Of a stretch of 64,000 nt of DNA, positions 8,089 to 16,391 are shown one piece after another. The notes under the pieces are model-generated. The model had not been told where the DNA came from and searched no databases. It saw only the letters and a list, made by a program, of their open reading frames with translations. The stretch lies in contig NZ_AP022584.1 in the NCBI RefSeq assembly GCF_010731675.1, positions 310,001 to 374,000 on the forward strand, written 5' to 3'. This stretch comes from Mycobacterium marseillense (GTDB lineage: Bacteria > Actinomycetota > Actinomycetes > Mycobacteriales > Mycobacteriaceae). The position numbers were made by a program, and so were the translations under genes. Every line of letters begins with the position of its first letter. Position 1 is the stretch's first letter.

Positions 8089-8826
8089 TCAAGGCGCGTG
8101 CCGATTGCCCCCATCGGCGGGCAACAGTGCGTGCGTGACGACAGTGCCGTCGAAGACGAATGTATGGGCCGGACGGCGCAGTGCCTCGATGGTGGTATTC
8201 GGATGCACGACGACTCCGCCGCCAGACGGGATGCCGAGGCCGGTCACCTCTCCGTTCAGCGACTGCATGGTGCGCTGTAGCCGCGACCACTCGGCCCGTT
8301 CGTCGTGCACGTCGATCACCATCGGGACGAGATTGAACACGTCGAACACGTCGGCGCCGAGCGATGCCGGCGTCTCGACGATCCCATAGCGTCCAAGCTG
8401 AACCGCACCGGCCGAAACACCCATCAGGACGGCACCTTTGGCGTAGCGGTCCAGGATCGCGTCCTTCATGCCGGTTTGCTCAAAGGTGTTCCAGCCCAGA
8501 CGCACATCGCCGCCGGCGAGGACGATCAACTGGGCGCTGTCCAGATAGGCGCGGTCGGGCCCGTCGAACGACGAGACGATCATGCGACGGTCGGTGATCC
8601 CGACGGCATCCATGGCCGCCTCGAAGATTTCGTAGAACTCCGGCTGGTCCCCGTTGGAGGCGCCGATGTAGGCCGCGCTCAACGGTTTGTCTCGATCCAG
8701 TCCATCGAGGGCTGCCTCGAGAAGCAGGCGGTCGCGGCGCTGCCAGAACAGCAGTTGACTGTCCGCCAGCAGGTAGAGCGGTTGAAGTTGTTGTGCCACG
8801 ACGCGTTTCCGATCGGCATCCGGCAT
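8089..8826 (-). CDS. Cyanophycinase-like S51-family peptidase
   Basis: 245 aa, the usual length for peptidase S51/cyanophycinase relatives. The serine nucleophile elbow GVSAGA is at 136-141 (Ser138) and AGGD at 104-107 lies before it, as in the glutamine-amidotransferase-like fold. Cyanophycinase cleaves beta-Asp-Arg dipeptides from the storage polymer; no cyanophycin synthetase is visible here, so it may act on another alpha- or isoaspartyl peptide. No signal peptide, so cytoplasmic. Probably first gene of an operon with the downstream kinase. The 261-bp divergent spacer 8827-9087 contains no further gene that I can support. Confidence 0.82.
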   Translation of the reverse strand: MPDADRKRVVAQQLQPLYLLADSQLLFWQRRDRLLLEAALDGLDRDKPLSAAYIGASNGDQPEFYEIFEAAMDAVGITDRRMIVSSFDGPDRAYLDSAQLIVLAGGDVRLGWNTFEQTGMKDAILDRYAKGAVLMGVSAGAVQLGRYGIVETPASLGADVFDVFNLVPMVIDVHDERAEWSRLQRTMQSLNGEVTGLGIPSGGGVVVHPNTTIEALRRPAHTFVFDGTVVTHALLPADGGNRHAP

Positions 8827-9074
8827 GACGTCAGCCTACGGGTTATCGAGCTCGTCGAATCTTGGCGAGCGCGGCGCCGAGGCCGTCGCCGTCGCACAGC
8901 TCGCTACGCCGGGCGAGCGTCACTACCATCGCGACGGCTTCCGGCTCTATGCAGGCCGTTGGCGTCGATGTCGGTGAAGAAACGTCACCCTCGCCGATGC
9001 TCGGCGGGGCAATTCAATACCCGGTCAAGATTTAGTAAAGCCGCAGCGCACACACGTCGGCAAACTTCACCCGT

Positions 9075-9080
9075 TACCTT
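9075..9080 (+). promoter_or_regulatory. -10 element of leaderless promoter
   Basis: TACCTT lies 7 nt before the ATG at 9088. It supports the start of the GAF/SpoIIE gene and argues against any longer N-terminal reading. Confidence 0.5.
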
Positions 9081-9087
9081 GGTGCCT

Positions 9088-11658
9088 ATGGACAGCGACC
9101 GGAGTGACTCCGCCTTCACCTGGCAGGGCCGGCGCGAACTCGTGAGCCGGATGCACGACCAGCTCGACGATCTTGTCGCCGCGCGCGACCAGATGGAACA
9201 ACTGGTGCGGGTCATCGTCGAGCTTGGCTCCGATCTCGACCTGGACGTGACCCTGCAGCGGGTCCTCAAGGCGGCGATGGAACTGACCGGTGCCCGCTAC
9301 GCCGCCCTGGGTATCCGGTCATCCGACGGCAGCCTCGTTTCGTTCGTGCATGCCGGGATCGACGCGGACACGGCTCAGTGGCTCGGTGACCTTCCGATCG
9401 GCGAAGGTCTTCGCATCGACGACCTGAGCACCCATCCGCCAACCGCAGGGCTGTCCGCCCACGATCCGCCGATGCGCGCACTCCTCGGAATACCGATTAC
9501 CGTGCGGGCGGCCAACTTCGGCAGCCTTTACCTGGCCGACGACCGGCCCGGCCTGGTCTTCACCGACACGCAGGAGGGCGCCGTCCGCGCGATGGCCACT
9601 GCGGCGGCCGCCGCCATCGACAACGCGCGCCTCTTCGAGCGCGAGCGCGAATCGGCCAAATGGACGAAGGCCAGCCGCGAGATCACGACCGCGCTGCTGT
9701 CCGGCGACCCCCAGACGGGACCACTACAGCTCATCGTCAACCGGGCGCTGGAGCTGGCCGGCGCCGAACAGGCGATCCTGCTGGTGCCCCGGGAGCCCGA
9801 ATCGCCCGTCGACGAGGCCGACACCCTGGTGGTGGCCGCCACGGCGGGCCGCTATTCCTCGGAGGTGATCGGCCAGCAGGTCCCGATGGACGGCTCGACC
9901 ACCGGCGGTGTCGCGCGCCGCGGTCTCCCGCTGATCACCGATTCCTTCCAGTACCCCATCGAGGGGTTCACCGATGTCGGTGAACGCCCGGCGATCGTCA
10001 TCCCGCTGATCGCGGACGGCGCGGTGCTCGGCGTCATCGCCGTCGCGCGCGACCCGCACCAGCCCCCGTTCGGCAACGACTACCTCGACCTCGTCAGCGA
10101 CTTCGCCCGCCACGCGGCGATCGCGCTGGCCCTGGCGGCGGGCCGCGAACACGCGCTCAACCAGGAGCTCGCCCAATCCGACACCGTCGAGGACGCGGTC
10201 CACGCCGCCGCCGAAGAGTTGCGCCGGCTGTGGCGGGCGCGCCGCGTCCTGGCCGTCACCTTCCCCACCTACAGCTCCGCCGCGGAGACAGCCTTCGGTG
10301 CACCGCAGGTGGTGTCGGTCGGCGAGCCCACGCAGTGGGCCGACCTGCCGTCCCACACACAACAGGCGCTCAGCTCGTTGCGCGACGGCGACTTCCTCAG
10401 CCCGACCACGACCCAGCCGGGGACGGCGGGCATCGCGCTGCAGCACCCCGAGGGCGTGCTCGTCGTCTGGATCGACCTGACCGAGCAACGCCCGTTCACG
10501 CTGGAGGACCAGACCTTGCTCACCGTGCTGGCCGGCCGCCTCGGCCAGGGACTGCAGCGGGTGCACCAAGTCGACCAGCAGCGCGAGACCGCCCTGGCCC
10601 TGCAGCACGCGATCCTCGGCCCGGCGGATCTGCCCAACGGGTTCGCGGTGCGCTATCAGGCCGCCACCCGGCCGCTGCAGGTGGGCGGTGACTGGTACGA
10701 CATCGTCGACCTCGAGGACGGGCGCATCGCGTTAGTTGTCGGCGACTGTGTCGGTCACGGCCTCGCCGCGGCCGCCGTGATGGGACAGGTGCGCAGCGCC
10801 TGTCGTGCGCTATTGTTCGAAAACCCAAGCCCCGCTGCGGCCCTCGCGGGAATGGATCGCTTCGCGGCGCGGCTTCCCGGCGCGCAGTGCACCACCGCCG
10901 TGTGCGCGGTGCTCACCCCCGACACCGGCGAACTCGTTTACTCCAGCGCCGGGCATCCGCCGCCCATCCTGGTGCACGGCGACGGCAGCATCCAGATACT
11001 CGATGACGGTCACACCATCGCATTGGGAATACGGGGCGAGTGGTCACGCCCGGAGGCCCGCGTGACCGTGCCGGCGCGCGCGACCCTGATCCTCTACACC
11101 GACGGACTGGTCGAGCGTCGCCGCAGCCCGCTGGATCGGGGTATCTCTCGCGTCGCCGGCGTCGCACAGGACGGCCGAGCGCTGGGACTGGAGGATCTGG
11201 CCAACCGGGTCATGACCCGTGTCGCGCCGCGGGGTGGATACCAGGACGACGTCGTGCTGCTGCTTTACCGCCATCCGGCCCCGCTGGAGTTGAACTTCCC
11301 CGCCGACGTCAGCCAGCTCGCACCCACCCGCAACGCCCTGCGCAACTGGTTGGCCCGGGTGCGGGTGGGCCCCGAGGAGACCCTGAACGTGCTGGTGGCG
11401 GCCGGGGAAGCCGTGGCCAACGCGATCGAGCACGGTCACCGCCACCGACCGGAGGGCCTGATTCGCCTGGGCGCGATCGCGATCGGCGACGAGGTGAAGT
11501 TGACGATCACCGACACCGGCACGTGGAAGGCTCCGCAGCCGGCCGCCCATCATCGTCGCGGCCGGGGGATCCCGCTGATGCGAAGCCTGATGCACGACGT
11601 CGACATCCGACCGGCCGACGACGGAACCACCGTTCACCTCTCCGCGAGGATCACCTGA
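9088..11658 (+). CDS. GAF-GAF-SpoIIE phosphatase-HATPase signalling protein
   Basis: 856 aa, cytoplasmic. A short coiled-coil start is followed by GAF domains at ~55-190 and ~205-360, a third GAF-like segment at ~370-500, a PP2C/SpoIIE phosphatase domain (~515-725; GGDWYD at ~533, VGDCVGHG, DGLVERR, DDVVLLL) and a C-terminal anti-sigma-type ATPase (~735-856; N-box GEAVANAIEHG at ~773, DTG ~809). One chain thus joins a sensor, an anti-anti-sigma phosphatase and a serine kinase like RsbU plus RsbW. The TGATG junction couples it to the STAS gene, its probable substrate. GAF ligand unknown. Start chosen from the leaderless promoter. Confidence 0.9.
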   Translation: MDSDRSDSAFTWQGRRELVSRMHDQLDDLVAARDQMEQLVRVIVELGSDLDLDVTLQRVLKAAMELTGARYAALGIRSSDGSLVSFVHAGIDADTAQWLGDLPIGEGLRIDDLSTHPPTAGLSAHDPPMRALLGIPITVRAANFGSLYLADDRPGLVFTDTQEGAVRAMATAAAAAIDNARLFERERESAKWTKASREITTALLSGDPQTGPLQLIVNRALELAGAEQAILLVPREPESPVDEADTLVVAATAGRYSSEVIGQQVPMDGSTTGGVARRGLPLITDSFQYPIEGFTDVGERPAIVIPLIADGAVLGVIAVARDPHQPPFGNDYLDLVSDFARHAAIALALAAGREHALNQELAQSDTVEDAVHAAAEELRRLWRARRVLAVTFPTYSSAAETAFGAPQVVSVGEPTQWADLPSHTQQALSSLRDGDFLSPTTTQPGTAGIALQHPEGVLVVWIDLTEQRPFTLEDQTLLTVLAGRLGQGLQRVHQVDQQRETALALQHAILGPADLPNGFAVRYQAATRPLQVGGDWYDIVDLEDGRIALVVGDCVGHGLAAAAVMGQVRSACRALLFENPSPAAALAGMDRFAARLPGAQCTTAVCAVLTPDTGELVYSSAGHPPPILVHGDGSIQILDDGHTIALGIRGEWSRPEARVTVPARATLILYTDGLVERRRSPLDRGISRVAGVAQDGRALGLEDLANRVMTRVAPRGGYQDDVVLLLYRHPAPLELNFPADVSQLAPTRNALRNWLARVRVGPEETLNVLVAAGEAVANAIEHGHRHRPEGLIRLGAIAIGDEVKLTITDTGTWKAPQPAAHHRRGRGIPLMRSLMHDVDIRPADDGTTVHLSARIT

Positions 11659-11975
11659 TGACCAGCCCGCTCACGCTCGACACCGCGCGCGGCAGCGACG
11701 GGAAACTCGTGCTGGTCGCGGTGGGGGAGATCGACCTGAGCAACATCGATGCGTTCACCCTCGCGCTGTCCACCGCCGCCACCGGCAGCGACGGGGCCCT
11801 GCTTGTCGACCTCAGCGCCGTGGAGTACCTCGACAGCGCCGCCATCAACGCCTTGGCCGTCCACGCCGACCGCATCGAGCTGGTCGCGCACCCGATCCTG
11901 ATGCCCGTCCTCAAGGTCAGCGGTCTGACCGAGCTGACCGCCATCGTGCCCGCACCGTCTCCCAGGAAGCGGTGA
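11658..11975 (+). CDS. STAS-domain anti-sigma factor antagonist
   Basis: 105 aa, nearly all one STAS domain of the SpoIIAA/RsbV type. The conserved phosphorylatable site is EYLDSAAINAL with Ser60 after Asp59. Proteins of this family bind anti-sigma kinases when unphosphorylated and free the sigma factor. ATG overlaps the TGA of the preceding gene by one base and GAGGAT serves as ribosome site, so translation is coupled. The natural partner is the HATPase domain of the upstream gene. The C-terminal SPRKR tail is unusually basic. Confidence 0.87.
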   Translation: MTSPLTLDTARGSDGKLVLVAVGEIDLSNIDAFTLALSTAATGSDGALLVDLSAVEYLDSAAINALAVHADRIELVAHPILMPVLKVSGLTELTAIVPAPSPRKR

Positions 11976-12065
11976 CACACCCCTCCCGATACCGAAAGTT
12001 CGTGCGGCGCAACGTAAGATCTGTTCTTAGTGGCCCATGGGAGCTGCGCGTGCGACGATGGCGTA

Positions 12066-12497
12066 ATGGCTGACGACGCGCAGAACTCGGAACGGGAATT
12101 CAACGAACACAACATCGACGAGTTCCGCCGCAACGGCGGCAAGGTCGGGGGACAGTTCGAGGGCTTCCCGCTGCTGTTGCTGACGTCAGAGGGTGCCCGC
12201 AGCGGCGCCCAACGGGTCAACCCGGTCGCCTACTTCGACATCGACGGCAAAATCTATATCGTCGGCTCGGCGGCGGGCCGCGACAAACATCCCGCGTGGG
12301 TGCACAACATCCGCGCCATTCCCGACGTGTCCGTCGAGATCGGCTCCGATGCTCCCAGGTCGATGACCGCGCGCGAATTGCCGCGCGAGGAAAGGGATTC
12401 GATCTATTCCGTCATCGTCGAGCGCGCGCCCGGCTTCGGCGAATACCAGCAACGCACCGATCGCGTCATCCCGGTCTTCGAATTGATGACCGACTGA
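12066..12497 (+). CDS. Ddn-like F420-dependent nitroreductase family protein
   Basis: 143 aa, the size of deazaflavin (F420)-dependent nitroreductases of the Ddn/DUF385 split-beta-barrel family. Family signatures are FNEHNIDEFRRNGGKVGG near the start, LLLLTSEGARSG, and PAWVHNIRAIPDVSVEIG. Such enzymes use F420H2 to reduce quinones or nitro compounds; the true substrate is unknown. The start MADDAQ at 12066 fits the family N-terminus; an upstream in-frame GTG at 12030 follows a TAAGAT hexamer by 9 nt and is a weaker alternative. It has its own transcription unit. Confidence 0.83.
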   Translation: MADDAQNSEREFNEHNIDEFRRNGGKVGGQFEGFPLLLLTSEGARSGAQRVNPVAYFDIDGKIYIVGSAAGRDKHPAWVHNIRAIPDVSVEIGSDAPRSMTARELPREERDSIYSVIVERAPGFGEYQQRTDRVIPVFELMTD

Positions 12498-12639
12498 AGA
12501 CCCGCGCTGCCAACAACATTCAAGCCCTCCAATTCGGCACGCTAAGGCGTCGATTCCCGCACAATGATGTGCGCGGGTGCGGCCCGATGCGACGAGACAT
12601 CACCGCCCGCCGTGCCCGAAGGACAAAGTGAGGTCGGCG

Positions 12640-12930
12640 ATGAGACGGTATCTGCGGCGCCCCATGATCGGCGTGTTCGCCCTCGCGTTGGCCGGGCTGC
12701 CGGTGACGGTGCTCGGGACGCCCGCGACCGCCCGCGCCGACGGCGAATGCGCACCGGGCTGGGGCTGGAGCGTCGAGCTGAACGAGTGCGTGTTCTTGCT
12801 CCCGGCCGCAAATGGACCGGGGGGACCGGGCGGCCCCGGTGGACCGGGCGGGCCAGGCGGACCGGGCGGGCCGGGTGGACCGGGTGGCCCCGGCGGACCG
12901 GGAGCGCCCGGCCACCCCGGAGCGCACTAA
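12640..12930 (+). CDS. Secreted collagen-like Gly-Pro-Gly repeat protein (short)
   Basis: 96 aa. Signal peptide (~10-38, MIGVFALALAGLPVTVLG, cleavage near ARA-DG), a small Cys/Trp segment (CAPGWGWSVELNEC), then about eleven GGP triplets to a short PGHPGAH tail. The repeat is perfect enough to be prone to slippage, so length may vary between strains. GAGG stands 6 nt before ATG 12640; an earlier in-frame start at 12577 would bury the signal and is rejected. Function unknown; resembles small proline/glycine-rich mycobacterial surface proteins. A larger protein of the same repeat type is encoded at 14726-15376. Confidence 0.78.
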   Translation: MRRYLRRPMIGVFALALAGLPVTVLGTPATARADGECAPGWGWSVELNECVFLLPAANGPGGPGGPGGPGGPGGPGGPGGPGGPGGPGAPGHPGAH

Positions 12931-13065
12931 AAGTCGCACCTAGCTGCGGTAACCCAACGCCCAGAGCGGCGACATCGCCGGGCGGGCGGCGCGTGGGAAC
13001 TCCACCCGCCCCTCGGTCGTTACACCGGCTAAGTAACCGGTGATTCCGAGGGGGACAACAGCCGC

Positions 13066-13998
13066 ATGCCACGCACAGACAACGACACCTGGGACCTTGC
13101 GACCAGCGTGGGCGCGACCGCCACGATGGTGGCAGCCGCCCGGGCGATCGCGACCAACGCCGACAACCCGCTGATCGAGGACCGATTCGCCGAGCCCCTG
13201 GTTCGCGCCGTGGGCGTGGACTTCTTCACGCGCTGGGTCTCCGGCGACCTGGTCGACGCCGATGTCGACGACCACGAATCCGGCTGGAAGCTCGAACACA
13301 TGCCCGCCGCGATGGCCGCCCGCACCCGTTTCTTCGACTCCTTCTTCCACGCCGCGACGCAGGCCGGGATCCGGCAGGCCGTGATTCTGGCGTCCGGTCT
13401 CGACGCGCGCGCCTACCGGTTGGCCTGGCCGGCCGACATGACGGTGTTCGAGATCGACCAGCCGCAGGTGATCGCGTTCAAAGCCGCCACCCTGGCGGAG
13501 CTGGGTGCCGCCCCGCAGGCCGAGCTGCGCACGGTCTCCGTCGATCTGCGCAACGACTGGCCAAAAGCCTTGGCGGGCGCGGGCTTCGACAAGAACCGCC
13601 CCACCGCATGGATCGCGGAGGGGCTCTTCGGGTATCTGCCGCCCGAAGCGCAAGACCGCCTGCTGGACAACATCACCGCACTCAGCGCCGACGGCAGCCG
13701 GCTGGCGTGCGAAGCTATTCCGGACATGTCCGAGGTAGACACCGAGAAGGCTCAGGAAATGATGCGCAGGGCCACCGCGAAATGGCGTGAGCACGGCTTC
13801 GACCTGGAATTCGGCGATCTCGGCTACCAGGGCGAGCGCAGCGACGTCGCCGGATACCTCGACAACCTGGGCTGGCGCTCGGACGGCGTCAAGATGAGTC
13901 GGCTGCTGGCCGACTTCGGCCTGGACTCGATCCCGCAGACCAACGACTCCGTCTCGGTGGCCGACACCATCTACTACAGCTCGGTGCTGGCCAAGTGA
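13066..13998 (+). CDS. SAM-dependent methyltransferase, mycobacterial TIGR00027 type
   Basis: 310 aa, standard length for the large mycobacterial family of putative leucine-carboxyl-methyltransferase-like enzymes (TIGR00027/PF04072). The N-terminus [18 protein letters not shown], the SAM-binding [14 protein letters not shown] (~106-119) and the acidic strand end VFEID are characteristic. Substrates for this family are unknown; envelope lipids are often suspected. GAGGGGG gives a strong ribosome site upstream of ATG. It overlaps the next methyltransferase gene by 4 bp (GTGA), indicating one operon. Confidence 0.9.
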   Translation: MPRTDNDTWDLATSVGATATMVAAARAIATNADNPLIEDRFAEPLVRAVGVDFFTRWVSGDLVDADVDDHESGWKLEHMPAAMAARTRFFDSFFHAATQAGIRQAVILASGLDARAYRLAWPADMTVFEIDQPQVIAFKAATLAELGAAPQAELRTVSVDLRNDWPKALAGAGFDKNRPTAWIAEGLFGYLPPEAQDRLLDNITALSADGSRLACEAIPDMSEVDTEKAQEMMRRATAKWREHGFDLEFGDLGYQGERSDVAGYLDNLGWRSDGVKMSRLLADFGLDSIPQTNDSVSVADTIYYSSVLAK

Positions 13999-14630
13999 CC
14001 GCACCGCAGCGCCGCGGGCTCAACGAAGCCGTCACCCGGATGTGGACCTTCCTGGCGCCGGCCTACGACCTGCCGTTCCTGCAACAGTGGGTGTACCGGC
14101 CGCCGCACAACGAGGTGATAGCACAGCTGCGCAATCACGGGGCACGAAAGATCGCCGATATCGCTTGCGGCACAGGGATTCTCAGCGACCGGATTCAGCG
14201 TGAACTGAATCCCGACGAGATCTACGGCGTCGACATGTCCGACGGCATGCTCAACCAGGCGCGGGCCAGATCGGATTGGGTGCAGTGGTTGCGTGGTCCC
14301 GCCGAACAGCTTCCCTTCGACGACGGTGCGCTCGACGCCGTCGTGACGACCTCGGCGTTCCACTTCTTCGACCAGCCCGCGGCGTTGCGCGAATTCCATC
14401 GCGTGCTCGCGCCCGGCGGCCTGGTGGCGGTGTCGGCGTTGAGCACGCGGCAACCGCGCCTGCAGTCATCCGCGCAGAGCCGGTGGAAGCCGCAACACAA
14501 CACGTCGGCGCCCGAGATGCGGAAGTTGTTCGAAGACGCGGGGTTCGTGATCAGCGATCAACACCGCATCCCGCGGCCGGTCTGGACCCGCCTCGTTTCC
14601 GACCTGTTAACGGTGGGCACCAAGAGCTGA
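13995..14630 (+). CDS. Class I SAM-dependent methyltransferase
   Basis: 211 aa, UbiE/Methyltransf_11-like. Motif [10 protein letters not shown] at ~53-61, acidic GVDMSDGML at the end of strand 2, and the post-[15 protein letters not shown] segment are clear. Substrate unknown. GTG start overlapping the upstream methyltransferase by 4 bp shows translational coupling, so the two may modify the same molecule in turn. Ends at a strong hairpin terminator. Confidence 0.87.
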   Translation: MTAPQRRGLNEAVTRMWTFLAPAYDLPFLQQWVYRPPHNEVIAQLRNHGARKIADIACGTGILSDRIQRELNPDEIYGVDMSDGMLNQARARSDWVQWLRGPAEQLPFDDGALDAVVTTSAFHFFDQPAALREFHRVLAPGGLVAVSALSTRQPRLQSSAQSRWKPQHNTSAPEMRKLFEDAGFVISDQHRIPRPVWTRLVSDLLTVGTKS

Positions 14631-14677
14631 AACTCGCGTCGCACGCGAAAACCGTTCGACGTCAACGCATGAACGAT

Positions 14678-14711
14678 GATGCCCGCCTCGCCAACCGGCG
14701 AGGCGGGCATC
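14678..14711. terminator. Hairpin terminator between convergent genes
   Basis: GATGCCCGCCTCGCC (14678-14692) and its perfect complement (14697-14711) close on an AACC tetraloop; outer TGAACG/CGTTCA extends the stem past a bulge. No T-run follows, as is usual in mycobacteria. It can serve both the methyltransferase operon and the Gly-Pro protein gene. Confidence 0.75.
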
Positions 14712-14725
14712 GCGTTCAGCGATCT

Positions 14726-15376
14726 TTACAGCGGAATCCAGACCCCGAAGAAGTCAAATCCCCACTGGTTGAAACGGGGGTTCCAGTACGGCGTTTCCTG
14801 GTAGCCCCAGTAGTTGATCGGGCCATAACCCCACTGACCGCCGGGCGGGGGGAGCGGTCGATCCCACGCCGGCCTCGGCGGCGCGCCCGGGCCCCACGGG
14901 CCAGGCCCCTCGCCCCACGGGGCGCCGTGGAAGTAGCCGCGCTGGTCGTCGCCGTGCCACGGCCCACCCGGGCCACCGGGCCCTCCCGGTCCACCGGGAC
15001 CGCCGGGACCACCCGGGTGATCGGGACCCGGGCCGCCGGGCCCACCCGGTCCGCCTGGACCGCCGGGGTGATCGGGACCGGGACCGCCGGGCCCACCCGG
15101 GCCGCCGGGCCCGCCGGGATGACCGGGTCCACCCGGGCCGCCGGGCGGACCACCGGGGCCGCCGGGACCGCCAGGACCACCGGGACCGCCTGGGCCCCCG
15201 GGATCATTCGGGCCGGTGGGGGCGTGGAAGCCCCCGGGTTGCGGTGCGCCATGACCACCCGGACCAGGCGGCGGACCGCCCGGTGCCGCGTTGGCAAACC
15301 CGGCGCCCATTCCCAAGGCCGCGGCGCTCAGTGCGCCGGCGATGGTCACCCCTCCGACAAGTTGCTTCAACTTCAC
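14726..15376 (-). CDS. Secreted collagen-like Gly-Pro-rich protein (long)
   Basis: 216 aa. A signal peptide (LVGGVTIAGALSAAALGMGAG, cleavage after ANA) precedes ~110 residues of GGP repeats interrupted twice by PGPDHPGG, then an aromatic-rich C-terminal domain of ~75 residues (Trp/Tyr/Phe-dense, ending FFGVWIPL). The tail looks like a folded or surface-binding unit. Start GTG 15376 is chosen because AGGGGA lies 7 nt upstream; the frame extends 18 bp further to another GTG. Function unknown; an envelope or matrix role is inference. The coding repeats are slippage-prone. Confidence 0.78.
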   Translation of the reverse strand: MKLKQLVGGVTIAGALSAAALGMGAGFANAAPGGPPPGPGGHGAPQPGGFHAPTGPNDPGGPGGPGGPGGPGGPGGPPGGPGGPGHPGGPGGPGGPGGPGPDHPGGPGGPGGPGGPGPDHPGGPGGPGGPGGPGGPGGPWHGDDQRGYFHGAPWGEGPGPWGPGAPPRPAWDRPLPPPGGQWGYGPINYWGYQETPYWNPRFNQWGFDFFGVWIPL

Positions 15377-15577
15377 GATGCTTCCCCTATCCACGAGGGA
15401 CTTCTTCGACTAGGGATGTGTTCAGAACCTCCCCCTGACACAACCCAGACGCTAGATAGCTTTCCTATGGACTAGCTGTGTGTGGCCCATGCAATGCGTG
15501 GGCCGGCCCCTCGACCGCCGGTTTGGCAAGGCTAGGTTGGCTAGTCGCCCAGGGTTTTCCTCTATATCGTTGCCGCC

Positions 15578-16291
15578 GTGTCGAGTACGTCACATCCGGC
15601 CGAACCGCACATCGGGTCGGTGTCGTCGAAGTTGAATTGGCTACGCGCGGGCGTGCTGGGCGCTAACGACGGAATCGTCTCCACCGCGGGCATCGTCGTG
15701 GGGGTTGCGGCGGCCACGACCCTGCGAGCGCCGATCTTGACCGCCGGCAGCGCCGGACTGGTCGCCGGGGCGGTGTCGATGGCGCTGGGCGAATACGTAT
15801 CCGTCAGCACCCAGCGCGATACCGAGAAGGCGCTGCTGCGCCAGGAGCGTCGCGAATTGCGCGACGATCCGGCCGCCGAACTGGACGAGCTCGCCACACT
15901 TTACGAAGCGAAAGGCCTGACACCGGCCACCGCGCGCACCGTCGCCGAGGAACTCACGGATCAGAATCCGCTGCTGGCCCATGCCGAGGTCGAACTCGGC
16001 ATCAATCCCGAGGAGCTGACGAATCCGTGGCAGGCGGCATCGTCGTCGGCCCTGTCATTTGCGAGCGGCGCGCTGCTGCCATTGATCGCCATCCTGGCCC
16101 CGCCGACCACGTGGCGAATCCCCGTCACCATGGCGACGGTGCTCATGGCATTGGTGGTCACCGGCGCGGTCTCGGCCGGCCTGGGCGGGGCGCCGAAGCT
16201 TCGCGCGGTGCTCCGCAACGTCATCGGCGGCAGCCTCGCGCTGACGGTCACCTACGTGATCGGCCACCTGGTGGGCGCCGCCATCGACTGA
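15578..16291 (+). CDS. VIT1/CCC1-family Fe2+/Mn2+ transporter
   Basis: 237 aa, cytoplasmic-membrane protein of the vacuolar-iron-transporter family. The N-terminal signature LRAGVLGANDGIVSTAGIVVGVA and GAVSMALGEYVSVSTQRDTE covers TM1-2, a cytoplasmic helical metal-binding loop (~80-150, Glu-rich) follows, and three more TM helices fill ~155-235. Members move Fe2+ or Mn2+ out of the cytoplasm. GTG start. The 201-bp upstream spacer holds five CTAG tetranucleotides, including CTAGGTTGGCTAG, which may be a regulatory site, but I do not see a full IdeR box. Confidence 0.87.
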   Translation: MSSTSHPAEPHIGSVSSKLNWLRAGVLGANDGIVSTAGIVVGVAAATTLRAPILTAGSAGLVAGAVSMALGEYVSVSTQRDTEKALLRQERRELRDDPAAELDELATLYEAKGLTPATARTVAEELTDQNPLLAHAEVELGINPEELTNPWQAASSSALSFASGALLPLIAILAPPTTWRIPVTMATVLMALVVTGAVSAGLGGAPKLRAVLRNVIGGSLALTVTYVIGHLVGAAID

Positions 16292-16391
16292 CGGGCGCGG
16301 TGCGCATCCAGCGACTGGAAGCGCAACTGTAACATTCACGGTTGCGGGTCTCAGCAGGGTTCCGCGCTCCCCTCACGCGAAGGGTCATGCA

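Noticed and set aside
8305..9087. N-terminal extension of the GAF/SpoIIE frame
   Set aside because: The extension is antisense to the cyanophycinase-like gene; TACCTT spaced for ATG 9088 and family homology begin only at MDSDRS.
14940..15210. GGP-coding repeat as CRISPR array or PE-PGRS gene
   Set aside because: Units are short in-frame triplet repeats without spacers, and the protein has a Sec signal and no PE domain.
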